Made by a program: the position numbers and the translations under genes
Notes under the pieces: model-generated
What the model was told of the DNA's origin: nothing
Databases searched by the model: none
What the model saw: only the letters and a program-made list of their open reading frames with translations
Shown here: positions 12,701 through 20,909 of the stretch, piece after piece
Layout of the letters: every line of letters begins with the position of its first letter
Position numbering within the stretch: position 1 is the stretch's first letter
Assembly (NCBI GenBank): GCA_025548565.1
Contig: JAJLPB010000008.1
Location: 248,001 to 312,000 of the forward strand
DNA from: Rugamonas sp. A1-17
Lineage (GTDB): Bacteria; Pseudomonadota; Gammaproteobacteria; Burkholderiales; Burkholderiaceae_D
DNA length: 64,000 bases
Direction of reading: 5' to 3'

Positions 12701-12954
12701 CACGTGGTTCGATGGGCCGTCTGCCTTGGGAAAAGCGTCTGGACCTGAACCTGGTCTATGCGCCAGCCTATGTCAAGGGCCTGGCGGTGAAGGTGGAAGT
12801 GTTCAATGCACTGAACGCCAACAAACCGCTGTCGCAGCTGTCAGGCTACGACGGTGGCGACAGCACGGTGATCGATCCGCGTTACCACCAGTACGACACC
12901 TTCCAGACCCCGCGTTCGGCCAAGTTCACTGTGGAATACAACCACAAGTTCTAA
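9754..12954 (+). CDS. TonB-dependent receptor with carboxypeptidase-regulatory-like N-domain (Oar-like)
   Basis: 1066 residues from ATG 9754. A Sec signal peptide ends about AMAQ (residues 1-29). An Ig-like carboxypeptidase regulatory domain follows (SGIIFGTVESPAGTSITMVN, about 30-115), then a plug domain (LPVQQTLNSIVLLAPN to EYGRSIGGVLSVTSKSGTN) and a long beta-barrel ending in an aromatic residue (EYNHKF). This domain order is typical of Oar-like outer-membrane receptors that import large substrates using TonB energy. The substrate cannot be told from sequence. A frame-compatible start at 9565 is rejected because it would place 63 non-signal residues before the signal peptide. The gene stands alone, flanked by terminators. 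No sigma/anti-sigma pair is adjacent. Confidence 0.9.
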   Translation: MLRKTVIARALTIAFGTAAVMAGVVQPAMAQSNASGIIFGTVESPAGTSITMVNTETGLKRSISADASGRYSATNIPAGHYRVELVREGKVAQTTEVDVLAGQGTNASFSAAVQSVQVTGRRNRIDVSNTNNGAVFTAKDLAKLPVQQTLNSIVLLAPNTTKGDSAYGNTASFGGSGQSENAFYLNGFPITNSLSQLGAMELPFGAIQQASVMTGGFGAEYGRSIGGVLSVTSKSGTNTWEAGATYSVQPNSLRAHRQNVYYPVTGDKNNVSTDGKLDNRYDTRSITSHQYGAYVGGPIIKDKLFMFLAGDQTITKDSYIGVTSVENLTTIGQRGFNSNRTWDNRWLGKLDWNITDDHRLEFTSAGNNNNTRYQKYGFALNPNNPNAAAMLDGTPTSNLYSSVTGKNLGPTDPAYSTQTPGAVLNMLKYTGQITDDLTINGLYGKMKTDRGTSYEIGGAYVGGTAGLPPSIGTTSAANQWSHDGKPVIDSSLYRNYNVFNGSRAGPGSDEVKSGRLDLEYKIGTHLLRAGIDSSKMETKGAGYSTSGGSSWTYRFVGIGKANTPVPLSGSRPGVVANFGGSGVDGYYARQSIFSSITDASATQSAQYLEDKWQVTPKLLVTAGIRSDAYSNSNGDGEKFIDMKNEIAPRLAASWDVNGDASLKIYGSAGRYFLQLPTGVAARAASRSTLTTQDFTYTGISSTTGAPLGLNPINVPVSVDGEYGTLKNPRAVVAADLKPNYQDEITLGFEKAYSPDLNFGVKATYRKLGAGIDDSCDTRPLYAFALAHGIEVHGTQFMNCFIYNPGKDVTVWVDGHDVNGNPLVTGKGQLAHFTAAEIGEPEAERTYAALDFFLEHPLRNGWYGKVFYTLSRSRGNMEGQTRSDTGQKDVGTSAAWDFPEFAPGNNGLLPNDRKHQLKAYGFYQVTPEWSVGGNLLIQSGRPVVCLGTNDAADQGTDPAYPNGIAYGGPGYGAEYFNCGGIPRPRGSMGRLPWEKRLDLNLVYAPAYVKGLAVKVEVFNALNANKPLSQLSGYDGGDSTVIDPRYHQYDTFQTPRSAKFTVEYNHKF

Positions 12955-12977
12955 GCCCCGCGTGACCGTCTGACCTG

Positions 12978-13004
12978 AACCGCAGCCTCGGCTGCGGTTT
13001 TTTT
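12978..13004 (+). terminator. Intrinsic terminator after the TonB-dependent receptor
   Basis: ACCGCAGC, loop CTCG, GCTGCGGT, then T6. It lies 24 bases after the receptor stop codon. Confidence 0.85.
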
Positions 13005-13086
13005 ATGGGCCTCTGTTTCGTTTGCGTTTTCGTTACCGCTAGGGTACTTTGATGCATGGCAGCACACACTGCATGGAGGAAGTCCC

Positions 13087-15324
13087 GTGAGCGACGACAA
13101 GCCTACCCCGTGGCCGCAATGGCCCGGCAATCCCTTTGCGCTGGCCCAGCAGGCGACCGATTATTGGGTCGACGCCTGCCAGCGCAGCGTGCTGTTCATG
13201 GATGTGCTGCGCCAGCGCGGCGACGAGCGCAACCATCGCGACGAGCAGCCTGCGCCCCATGTGCTGAGTTTCGAGTTCGAGACCATCCTCGACGGCCGCC
13301 ACCTCGAGCGCCCGGTCAACTACGGCCTGCTGTACATCCTGCCGCCGGACGGCATCGCGCCCGATCCGCACAAGCGGCCGTTCATCGTGTTCGACCCGCG
13401 CGCCGGCCACGGGCCGGGCATCGGCGGCATGAAGCAGGACAGCGAAATCGGCGTCGTGCTCAAGGCCGGCCATCCCTGTTATTTTGTCGGCTTCCTGCCG
13501 CAGCCGGTGCCGGGCCAGACCATCGAGGACGTGTGCCGCGCCGAGGCGCAGTTCATCGCCAGGGTGGCCGCGCTGCATCCGCACGCCGACGGCAAGCCCG
13601 CGCTGATCGGCAACTGCCAGGCCGGCTGGCAGATCATGATGACCAGCGCGCTCAATCCCGACCTGGTCGGCCCGCTGGTGCTGGCCGGCGCGCCGCTGTC
13701 CTACTGGGCCGGGGTGCGCGGCAAGAACCCCTTGCGCTACCTGGGCGGCGTGCTTGGCGGCACCTGGATGACGGCGCTGGCGGGCGACCTCGGCAATGGC
13801 ATCTTCGATGGCGCGCAACTGGTCGCCAACTTCGAGAAGATGAATCCGTCCAACACGCTGTGGTCCAAGAATTACAACGTGTATTCCAAGGTCGACACCG
13901 AGGCCGAGCGCTTCCTGGAGTTTGAAAAGTGGTGGGGCAATCCGGTGCTGCTGAACGCGGTCGAAATGCAGTACATCGCCGACTCGCTGTTCGTCGGCAA
14001 CCGCCTGAGCGACGCCGCTCTGCTCGACAGCAACGGCCACCGCATCGATCTGCGCAACATCAAGTCGCCGATCGTGGTGTTCTGCTCGTGGGGCGACGAT
14101 ATCACGCCGCCGCAACAGGCGCTGGGCTGGGTGCTGGACCTGTACGAGGATGACGCGGCGCTGGTGGCAGGCGGCCAGACCATCATCTACTCGATGCATC
14201 AGAGCATAGGCCACCTGGGCATCTTCGTCTCGGCCTCGGTGGCGAACAAGGAGCACGAGGAATTCACGGCGGCGATGGACATGATCGACATCATGCCGCC
14301 CGGCCTGTACGAGGCGGTGTTCCTCGACAAGGACGAGGAGATGCTGCAGGCGGAAATCGCCGCCGGCGACATGGCGGGCGGCGACTACGTGATGCGCTTC
14401 GAGCGGCGCGGCCTGGACGCGCTGCGCGCGCTGGGCGGCAATGACGCCGAGGACGAGCGCCGCTTCGCCGCCGTGGCGCGCGTATCGGAAATCAACACCG
14501 GGCTGTACCGCACCTACGCCAGCCCGCTGGTCAAGGCCATGGTCACCGAGGCCAGCGCCGAGCAGCAGCGCGAGTCGCATCCGCTGCGGCTGCGCTACCG
14601 CATGTTCTCCAGCAAAAATCCGCTGCTCGACGGCATCCCGGCGATGGCCGCCAAGGTGCGCGCCGAGCGCCGCCCGGTGGCGACCGACAACGTCTTCCTG
14701 CAGATGCAGGAAGCGATGTCGCGGCAGATCGTCGACGCGCTGGACCGCTACCGCGACCTGCGCGACCAGGCCACCGAGAATCTCTTCCTCGGCGTGTACG
14801 GCTCGCCGCTGCTGCAGGCGCTGGTGGGCTTGCGCACCGACGGCGGGCGTCCGCGCCGCATCGGCCGCGACATCGCGCGCGAAGCCGCGCTCAACGCGCA
14901 CCGCGCGGCGGCGGCCATGAAGACGGCGGAGGGCGGCGTGACCGAGGCCATCATCCGCGGCCTGCTGTACATCTACCGCAGCCCGGAGATGAGCGCGGCC
15001 GACGAGCGCGCCTTCGCCACCATCCGCCAGCTGCGCCTGCGCACCTCGGACGACAAGGAGTTGAGCGTGACGCATTTCAAGGCCATCCTGCGCGAGCAAT
15101 ACCTGATGCTGCAGGTGGACGAGGAGGCGGCGATGCACGACCTGCCGCTGCTGCTGCCGGCCTCGGCGGAAGCGCGCGCGGCGGCGCTGGCCATTGTGCG
15201 CCAGGTGGCCGGCGCCACCGGCACCCTGACCGGCGACGGCGCCGTCCGGCTGGAGCGGGTGGTGGCGGCCTTCGAGGCGCGCGCGCCCAAGCTGGCGGTG
15301 GCGGGCAAGCGCGGCAAGGCGTGA
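13087..15324 (+). CDS. DUF3141 protein, PHA-synthase-like alpha/beta hydrolase
   Basis: 745 residues from GTG 13087, chosen for the strong GGAGGA box at 13075-13080. The N-terminal half is an alpha/beta-hydrolase related to class I polyhydroxyalkanoate synthases. It has GHGPGIGG near residue 108, a nucleophile elbow GNCQAG with Cys177, SWGDDITPP carrying a candidate Asp, and IGHLGIF carrying a candidate His. This Cys-Asp-His set mirrors PhaC. The C-terminal 350 residues are charged, helical and specific to the DUF3141 family. No phaA, phaB or phasin gene is adjacent, so a role in storage-polymer metabolism is only inferred from the fold. It stands as a single gene with a convergent GNAT gene downstream. 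Confidence 0.8.
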   Translation: MSDDKPTPWPQWPGNPFALAQQATDYWVDACQRSVLFMDVLRQRGDERNHRDEQPAPHVLSFEFETILDGRHLERPVNYGLLYILPPDGIAPDPHKRPFIVFDPRAGHGPGIGGMKQDSEIGVVLKAGHPCYFVGFLPQPVPGQTIEDVCRAEAQFIARVAALHPHADGKPALIGNCQAGWQIMMTSALNPDLVGPLVLAGAPLSYWAGVRGKNPLRYLGGVLGGTWMTALAGDLGNGIFDGAQLVANFEKMNPSNTLWSKNYNVYSKVDTEAERFLEFEKWWGNPVLLNAVEMQYIADSLFVGNRLSDAALLDSNGHRIDLRNIKSPIVVFCSWGDDITPPQQALGWVLDLYEDDAALVAGGQTIIYSMHQSIGHLGIFVSASVANKEHEEFTAAMDMIDIMPPGLYEAVFLDKDEEMLQAEIAAGDMAGGDYVMRFERRGLDALRALGGNDAEDERRFAAVARVSEINTGLYRTYASPLVKAMVTEASAEQQRESHPLRLRYRMFSSKNPLLDGIPAMAAKVRAERRPVATDNVFLQMQEAMSRQIVDALDRYRDLRDQATENLFLGVYGSPLLQALVGLRTDGGRPRRIGRDIAREAALNAHRAAAAMKTAEGGVTEAIIRGLLYIYRSPEMSAADERAFATIRQLRLRTSDDKELSVTHFKAILREQYLMLQVDEEAAMHDLPLLLPASAEARAAALAIVRQVAGATGTLTGDGAVRLERVVAAFEARAPKLAVAGKRGKA

Positions 15325-15334
15325 GCGGCGCTGA

Positions 15335-15799
15335 TCAGCCGCGCAGCGGCTTGCGCATGAACACGCTCAGCGGATCGTCCGGATAGTCGCCGTAGGGCGC
15401 GCAGCGCTGGAAGCCGTGACGCTCATACAGGCCCAGCGCTTCCGGCTGCGACGGGCCGGTCTCCAGCACCATCTCCGGACAGCCCTGGTCCAGCGCAGCC
15501 TGTTCCAGCAGGGCCAGCACGCCGCGCGCCAGCCCCCGGCCGCGCGCCGCCGGCTGCACATACATGCGCTTGATCTCGCCATATTCCGGCGTCAGCACGA
15601 TGGCGCCGCAGCCGACGATGGCGCCGGCCGCGTCGCGCGCGACCGCGAAGCGCACGTTCGGCTGCATCAGCGAGGGCAGGTCCAGCGCGTACACGCTTTC
15701 CGGCGGATACAAGGTCAGCTGATAGGCGTCGAGGTCGGCGATCAGGGCGATGACTTCGGGCTGGTCGGGAGATTCAAAGGCGATGGGCATGGCGGTCAT
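15335..15799 (-). CDS. GNAT-family N-acetyltransferase
   Basis: 154 residues. The acetyl-CoA-binding core is clear: MYVQPAARGRGLARGVLALLEQ (motif A, the R/Q-x-x-G-x-G/A loop as ARGRGLA), followed by ETGPSQPEALGLYERHGFQRC (motif B, Tyr in the usual general-acid position). The substrate is unknown. The start is ATG at 15799; a second ATG at 15790 is equally possible because neither has a good ribosome binding site. It is transcribed divergently from the XRE-cupin regulator, and the two promoters overlap, so the regulator probably controls it (inference). Confidence 0.85.
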   Translation of the reverse strand: MTAMPIAFESPDQPEVIALIADLDAYQLTLYPPESVYALDLPSLMQPNVRFAVARDAAGAIVGCGAIVLTPEYGEIKRMYVQPAARGRGLARGVLALLEQAALDQGCPEMVLETGPSQPEALGLYERHGFQRCAPYGDYPDDPLSVFMRKPLRG

Positions 15800-15840
15800 T
15801 TTAATGGATGAAAAAATCCAGTATAATGGATTTTATGGAT
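15799..15840. promoter_or_regulatory. Overlapping divergent promoters and TGGAT-repeat operator
   Basis: On the plus strand TTTTAA (15799-15804), 17 bases, TATAAT (15822-15827). On the minus strand TATACT occupies 15825-15820, overlapping it. ATCCA (15816-15820) and TGGAT (15827-15831) form an inverted repeat centred on the two -10 boxes, with further TGGAT copies at 15805 and 15836. This is a plausible autoregulatory site for the XRE protein. Confidence 0.55.
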
Positions 15841-16410
15841 ATCAACAAACTGATTGCCAGCCGCGTGCTGGCCTTGCGCGACCGCCGTGGGCTGTCGCTG
15901 ACCGCGCTGGCCGAGCGCAGCGGCGTGAGCCGTTCCAATATCTCGCTGATCGAGCGCGGCGAAAGCAGCGCCACCGCCACCGTGCTGGACAAGCTGGCCG
16001 GCGCGCTCGGCGTCACGCTGGCCGCGCTGTTCGAGGCGGGCGAGGGCGAGCCCGTCCCGTCGCCGCTGCGGCGCGCCGCCGACCAGCCGGTATGGACCGA
16101 TCCGGCATCCGGCTATGTGCGGCGGCAACTGTCGCCGTCGGTGCGCTCGCCGCTGCAGCTGGTGGAGGTGGTGTTCCCGCCCGGCCAGCGCGTCAGCTAC
16201 GAGCAGGTCGTGCGCGAGGCCGACGTGCACCAGCAGGTATGGCTGCTGGAAGGCGTGATGGACATCGCCGCCGGCGGCCAGCAATGGCGGCTGGAAGCGG
16301 GCGACTGCCTGGCCATCCGCGAGGACCAGCACATCAGCTACTTCAATCCCGGCACGCAGGCGGCGCGCTACCTGGTCGGGCTGGTGACGCTGCCGTTTGT
16401 GCGTTCCTGA
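15835..16410 (+). CDS. XRE-family transcriptional regulator with cupin sensor domain
   Basis: 191 residues if started at ATG 15835 (MDINKLIASRVLALRDRRG). In-frame ATGs at 15808 and 15826 exist, but they lie upstream of or within the TATAAT -10 box (15822-15827). The transcript would therefore begin at about 15834-15835 and be effectively leaderless. A helix-turn-helix of the XRE type occupies roughly residues 6-60 (LSLTALAERSGVSRSNISLIERGES). A cupin_2 beta-barrel fills the C-terminal half (VVFPPGQRVSYEQ, VWLLEGVMDI, LEAGDCLAIREDQHISYFNPG). Such proteins are usually local repressors that respond to a small ligand. The divergent GNAT gene is the most likely target. Confidence 0.88.
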   Translation: MDINKLIASRVLALRDRRGLSLTALAERSGVSRSNISLIERGESSATATVLDKLAGALGVTLAALFEAGEGEPVPSPLRRAADQPVWTDPASGYVRRQLSPSVRSPLQLVEVVFPPGQRVSYEQVVREADVHQQVWLLEGVMDIAAGGQQWRLEAGDCLAIREDQHISYFNPGTQAARYLVGLVTLPFVRS

Positions 16411-16455
16411 CGTAAAAATAGGGATTTCCTTATGGGATGCTAGTCACGGCCTCAG

Positions 16456-16461
16456 TATAAT
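16456..16461 (+). promoter_or_regulatory. -10 box before the GGDEF-EAL gene
   Basis: A perfect TATAAT lies 30 bases before ATG 16491. No good -35 is seen. The surrounding CAGTATAAT is shared with the XRE regulator promoter, which may be chance. Confidence 0.35.
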
Positions 16462-16490
16462 TTCCAGATGGAATTTATCGTAAGCCCGCC

Positions 16491-18515
16491 ATGAGCCTTG
16501 ACGATGCCACCAAAGCAGATCATTTCTCACTTGATCGGCATATCAGGTCGATTTCCCATTATTACGTCGGTACCTTGGTTGCGGTCATCCTCATCGTGTT
16601 GGTGATTTATGCCTCGATGCAGGCCGTTCTTGAGCGCCACTCCGTACAGCAAAACATTAGTTTTCTCACCAGCAATCAATTCATTGAATTCCACCAGCTG
16701 AAAAGCACCGCGCGCGCGTTGACGCGCGGGGCCACCGACGATGTCGTTCCGGGAAATGTGCTGGAGCGCATGGTCGACGACCTGCACCAGCAAATCGTCA
16801 AGATCAGGGACACCAGCGCGCAATTGCACAGTCTGCGTCTCCGGCTCGACAAGAACGCCGCGCCGAGCGATCTCGACCTTCGTCTGCGCGCCTTCATCGA
16901 CCGCACGGAAAAACTGGGCAAGTTCGTCAGCGCGGACCGCGCCAAGTATTCCTCCTTCTGGGGCGGCATCGAGTTCGCCACCGCGTCGGACGGCGCCATC
17001 ATGCGCGGCTTCCAGCTGGAGATCGCGCAATCGTTCACCAAGAGTCAGGCGAGCATCGTCGCGGCCAAGCGGATCAGCGCTTTATTGATCCTGTCGCTGC
17101 TGGTCGCCTTGTGCGTGGTCGGCGCGGCGGTCATTTTTCCGCTGCTTAAAAAACTGCGCGTCGAGTATGAAAAGAAGCAGGTCTTCGAGCGTGAATTGTC
17201 GATCCTCGTCAACAAGGACAGCCTGACCGGGCTCTCCAATCGAAGGTCGTTCAATCAAGCGCTCGGCGGGCTGGTCGCGCCCGCGCTTGCGGCGGGCGGC
17301 GATGCGGGCAATGCTGCGTTTGCGCTGCTGCTGATCGATCTCGATGATTTCAAGGCGGTCAACGACACCTTCGGTCATCAGACCGGCGACGGCTTGCTGA
17401 TCGAAGTCGCGCGGCGCATCGCGGCTACGGTGACGGCGGGCGCCATCCCGGCGCGGTTGGGCGGCGATGAATTCGCGATTCTGGTGCCAGGCCTGGCGCA
17501 TCACGCGCAGGCAGGGGAGCTGGCCATGCGGATCCGCGAAAGCCTGGTCCCGCCCTTCGCCTTCGATGGCCACACCCACCGCATCTCGGCCAGCATCGGC
17601 GGCGCCGTGTTTCCCGATCACGGCACCAGCGCCCATGACCTCATCCGCTGCGCCGACCTGGCGCTGTATGCCGCCAAAACGGAGCGCAACAGCCTGGTGA
17701 TCTTCAACACGGCGATGATGGCCGACCGCCTTGCGGAAAGCCACCTTCGCGCCGGCCTGTTCAAGGCGGTCGAAGAGGACGAGTTCCTGGTGTATTACCA
17801 ACCCAAGATCGACATCGGCACCGGCCGGCATCTGGCGTTTGAAGCACTGGTGCGCTGGCGCCATCCGCAACTGGGCATCCTGCCGCCGGGACGCTTCCTG
17901 CACCTGCTCGACACGCCTTCCTTGATGACCTCGATGACCGAGATGGTCGTGAACAAGGTGGCGCGCGACATCCGGGCCTGGCGCGACGCCGGCATGGCCT
18001 TCGGAAGCGTGGCCGTCAATATGCCGGAAACAACCCTGATCTGCGAGACCGGCTACCGGATGTTGGCGAACGCGGTGCAGCGTCACGCACTGGACTGGAG
18101 CGATTTCGCGATCGAAATCACCGAGGACGTTTTCATGAACAAATATACGGAACAGATTCTGGCGACCGTCCTCAAATTGCGCGAGCGGGGCGTATCGATC
18201 GCCCTCGACGATTTCGGCACCGGCTTCGCGTCCTTGACCAACCTGAGGAACTTCCATTTCGACGACATCAAGATCGACCGCAGTTTTGTTTCCGAAATAG
18301 GGGCGGATGTTAAATCGGAGCAGATCATCAAAGCCATGATCAATCTGGCCGCCAATCTTGGCAAGAGCTGCATTGCCGAAGGCGTGGAAACGGAAGAGCA
18401 CGTCCTGTTCCTGCGGCAGGCCGGTTGCGTCATCGGGCAGGGCTATTTCTTCGCGCAACCGCAGCCTTTCGAGACCGCCACGCGCGGCCTGCGGTCCATC
18501 CTGGCGGCGGCGTGA
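16491..18515 (+). CDS. Membrane-bound GGDEF-EAL cyclic-di-GMP enzyme
   Basis: 674 residues. Two membrane segments (about 24-47 and 193-217) bracket a periplasmic helical sensor region of about 145 residues. GGDEF is intact at residues 324-328 (RLGGDEFAIL), and no RxxD inhibitory site precedes it. EAL is intact at 451-453 (FEALVRW), with the metal and catalytic residues of active phosphodiesterases also visible: VNMPET, ITEDVF, DDFGTG, KIDRSFV, AEGVETEEH and GYFFAQP. Both synthesis and hydrolysis of c-di-GMP are therefore possible. A solute-binding protein gene starts 10 bases downstream, suggesting that the periplasmic region senses a ligand-loaded binding protein (inference). Confidence 0.92.
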   Translation: MSLDDATKADHFSLDRHIRSISHYYVGTLVAVILIVLVIYASMQAVLERHSVQQNISFLTSNQFIEFHQLKSTARALTRGATDDVVPGNVLERMVDDLHQQIVKIRDTSAQLHSLRLRLDKNAAPSDLDLRLRAFIDRTEKLGKFVSADRAKYSSFWGGIEFATASDGAIMRGFQLEIAQSFTKSQASIVAAKRISALLILSLLVALCVVGAAVIFPLLKKLRVEYEKKQVFERELSILVNKDSLTGLSNRRSFNQALGGLVAPALAAGGDAGNAAFALLLIDLDDFKAVNDTFGHQTGDGLLIEVARRIAATVTAGAIPARLGGDEFAILVPGLAHHAQAGELAMRIRESLVPPFAFDGHTHRISASIGGAVFPDHGTSAHDLIRCADLALYAAKTERNSLVIFNTAMMADRLAESHLRAGLFKAVEEDEFLVYYQPKIDIGTGRHLAFEALVRWRHPQLGILPPGRFLHLLDTPSLMTSMTEMVVNKVARDIRAWRDAGMAFGSVAVNMPETTLICETGYRMLANAVQRHALDWSDFAIEITEDVFMNKYTEQILATVLKLRERGVSIALDDFGTGFASLTNLRNFHFDDIKIDRSFVSEIGADVKSEQIIKAMINLAANLGKSCIAEGVETEEHVLFLRQAGCVIGQGYFFAQPQPFETATRGLRSILAAA

Positions 18516-18525
18516 GGGGGCGGCG

Positions 18526-19806
18526 ATGGCAATGACGACCCGCGCCTTGAACCAGGCGGCCTGGATGCTCGCGCTCTTCTGCATGCCGCTTGCCCGCGCG
18601 GCGCCGCCACGGGCGCCAGCGCCCGGCGCCGGCCCGTTCCAGCCAACGGTGGAGGTGGCGCACTACTGGATTTCGCCAAGCGAGCGCAAGGCCCTCGACG
18701 TCTATCGCCGTGCCTGGAAGGGGCTGGGGGGCAAGTGGATCGACATGCCGTCCAAGGATAAGCTGGCCGAAACCACCATGGCCACCGACATGGTCGCCAA
18801 TGGCTATCCTCCCGCGGTGGTTCAATGGAATGGGAATGGCGAAAGCATGGAGCTGGCGTCGATGGGGGTCATCCAGGATATCGACGACATCGCGGTTGCC
18901 GACCATTGGCGCGACTTCCTGCCACCCAATTTGATCAAGCACATCAGCTACAAGGGACACATCTACTATGTGCCGGTCAATATCCATGCCGAAAACTGGC
19001 TCTGGACCAACAAGAAAATATTCGACCGGTTAAAGCTGCCGCTGCCGACCAGCTGGGACGACGTTCTGGCCAGCGCCGCCAAGATCAAGTCCGCCGGCTA
19101 TGTCCCCATCGCGCTGGGGGCGGGCGGCTGGGAAATTTCTCTTCTGTTCAACAACATCGTCTACAGTGTTTACGGCCCCGAGGGGTATGCGCGCTTGTCG
19201 GGCGGCGGCGATGCCAAGGTCGTCATGGCAGCCCCGATGCTGAAGGCGCTGGAGATATTGCGGCGTTTAAGCGCGTTTGTCGATTCCGTCCGGGACGGCA
19301 AAACCTGGGTCGACGCGACAATGGCGGTCGGGCGCGGCCGGGCGGGCATGCAGTTCATGGGCGACTATGCGAAGGGCGAGCTGCTGGGGGCCGGACTGGC
19401 GGTCGACAAGGATTTCCGGTGCTCGCTGGCGCCGGGGACAAAATCCATCTACTTCGTCGTCATCGATGCGTTTGTTTTTCCGGTTACAAATAATGAGCAG
19501 GTGCGCCGTTCCCAGCGCCTGTTCGCGCGCCAGATCATGAATGTCAACAACCAGCTGGCCTTCAACCGCTTCAAGGGATCGATTCCGCCGCGTATCGACA
19601 TCCAGCGCGACAATCTCGATACGTGCGGGAAAATTGGGCTCGATTTGATTTCGCGCGAGCACGGGGAGGTGTTCGCGCAATCGATGCTCATGCCGCCGCA
19701 AAACTCGCAGGCCTGGATCGATGTCGTTGCCAACTATTTTAACCATCCCGAAATCTCGCCCGCCAGCGCCCAGCGCCAGCTGGCGGAGGTGCTGTCGCGA
19801 AGATGA
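18526..19806 (+). CDS. Family 1 extracellular (sugar-type) solute-binding protein
   Basis: 426 residues from ATG 18526 (a second ATG at 18532 is possible), behind a GAGGGGG box and 10 bases after the GGDEF-EAL stop. A signal peptide ends around ARA (residue 25-26). The mature protein is an SBP_bac_1-type periplasmic protein of the sugar-ABC class: VAHYWISPSERKALDVYRRAWKG near the start, PAVVQWNGNGESMELASMGVIQDID, VPVNIHAENWLWTNKKIF, LPLPTSWDDVLASAAKIKSAGYVPIALG, and a FMGDYAKGELL block. No permease or ATPase gene is adjacent. Pairing with a c-di-GMP enzyme suggests signalling rather than transport (inference). Confidence 0.85.
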   Translation: MAMTTRALNQAAWMLALFCMPLARAAPPRAPAPGAGPFQPTVEVAHYWISPSERKALDVYRRAWKGLGGKWIDMPSKDKLAETTMATDMVANGYPPAVVQWNGNGESMELASMGVIQDIDDIAVADHWRDFLPPNLIKHISYKGHIYYVPVNIHAENWLWTNKKIFDRLKLPLPTSWDDVLASAAKIKSAGYVPIALGAGGWEISLLFNNIVYSVYGPEGYARLSGGGDAKVVMAAPMLKALEILRRLSAFVDSVRDGKTWVDATMAVGRGRAGMQFMGDYAKGELLGAGLAVDKDFRCSLAPGTKSIYFVVIDAFVFPVTNNEQVRRSQRLFARQIMNVNNQLAFNRFKGSIPPRIDIQRDNLDTCGKIGLDLISREHGEVFAQSMLMPPQNSQAWIDVVANYFNHPEISPASAQRQLAEVLSRR

Positions 19807-19844
19807 GGCCCAGGCGGCCGGCGGCACGCCCGCACACTCCGCTG

Positions 19845-19850
19845 TATAAT
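19845..19850 (+). promoter_or_regulatory. -10 box before dusA
   Basis: Perfect TATAAT 34 bases before ATG 19884, without a clear -35. This suggests that dusA is transcribed independently of the upstream pair. Confidence 0.4.
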
Positions 19851-19883
19851 GGCGACCCCCAAGCGATTCCCATAGTTGCCGCC

Positions 19884-20909
19884 ATGACCATCATCACCCT
19901 GCCGACCACCGACACCGCGCCCGTGAAAGCGAGCCGCCGCCTGTCCGTCGCGCCGATGATGGACTGGACCGACCGCCACTGCCGCGTGTTCCACCGCCAC
20001 ATCAGCCAGCACACCTGGCTGTACACGGAGATGGTCACCACCGGCGCGCTGGTCTACGGCGACGTCGAACGCCACCTGCGCTTCAACGAAGAAGAGCATC
20101 CGGTGGCGCTGCAGCTGGGCGGCAGCGATCCGGCCGATCTCGCCACCAGCGCCAGGCTGGGCGAGAAGTGGGGCTACGACGAAATCAACCTCAACTGCGG
20201 CTGCCCGTCCGAGCGCGTGCAGAAGGGCGCGTTCGGCGCCTGCCTGATGGCCGAGCCGCAACTGGTGGCCGACTGCGTCAAGGCCATGCGCGACGCCGTC
20301 AGCATCGACGTCACCGTCAAGCACCGCATCGGCATCGATCAGACCGAAAGCTACGACTTCGTGCGCGACTTCGTCGGTACTGTGGCCGAGGCCGGCTGCA
20401 GGACCTTTATCGTGCACGCGCGCAACGCCATCCTCAAAGGCCTGTCGCCCAAGGAAAACCGGGAAGTGCCGCCGCTGAAGTACGAATTCGCCTACCAGCT
20501 CAAGCGCGATTTCCCTGACTTCGAAATCATTATCAACGGCGGCATCAAGACCGAAGCTGAAATCGACCAGCATTTGCAGCACCTGGACGGCGTCATGCTG
20601 GGCCGCGAGGCCTATCACAACCCCTTCGTGATGGCAGGTTTCGACCAGCGCTACTACGGCGACACGCGCGCTCCCAAGAGCCGCGAAGACGTGCTCGAAG
20701 CCATGATTCCCTACATTCAAGCCCAACTGGCCCGGCACGGCGCCCAGGGCTTGAAAATCAACTCCATCACCCGCCACATGCTGGGCCTGATGACGGGCCT
20801 TCCCGGCGCCCGCGCGTTCCGCCAGGTGCTGTCCGATTCCAAAAAACTCGCCCTCGGCGACCCCGCCTTGCTGCGCGAAGCGGCAGCCCGTCTACGTATT
20901 GCTGCGTAG
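19884..20909 (+). CDS. dusA: tRNA-dihydrouridine(20/20a) synthase DusA
   Basis: 341 residues from ATG 19884. The ORF can be extended to 19803, but that start lies upstream of the -10 box. DusA is the flavoenzyme that reduces U20/U20a in tRNA D-loops. Visible: LSVAPMMDWTDRHCR (FMN site), NLNCGCPSERVQKGAFGACLM with the catalytic Cys, VTVKHRIGID, VHARNAILKGLSPKENREVPPL (the DusA-specific variant), INGGIKT and GVMLGREAYHNPF. The C-terminal helical domain ends with RHMLGLMTGLPGARAFRQ. Confidence 0.95.
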   Translation: MTIITLPTTDTAPVKASRRLSVAPMMDWTDRHCRVFHRHISQHTWLYTEMVTTGALVYGDVERHLRFNEEEHPVALQLGGSDPADLATSARLGEKWGYDEINLNCGCPSERVQKGAFGACLMAEPQLVADCVKAMRDAVSIDVTVKHRIGIDQTESYDFVRDFVGTVAEAGCRTFIVHARNAILKGLSPKENREVPPLKYEFAYQLKRDFPDFEIIINGGIKTEAEIDQHLQHLDGVMLGREAYHNPFVMAGFDQRYYGDTRAPKSREDVLEAMIPYIQAQLARHGAQGLKINSITRHMLGLMTGLPGARAFRQVLSDSKKLALGDPALLREAAARLRIAA

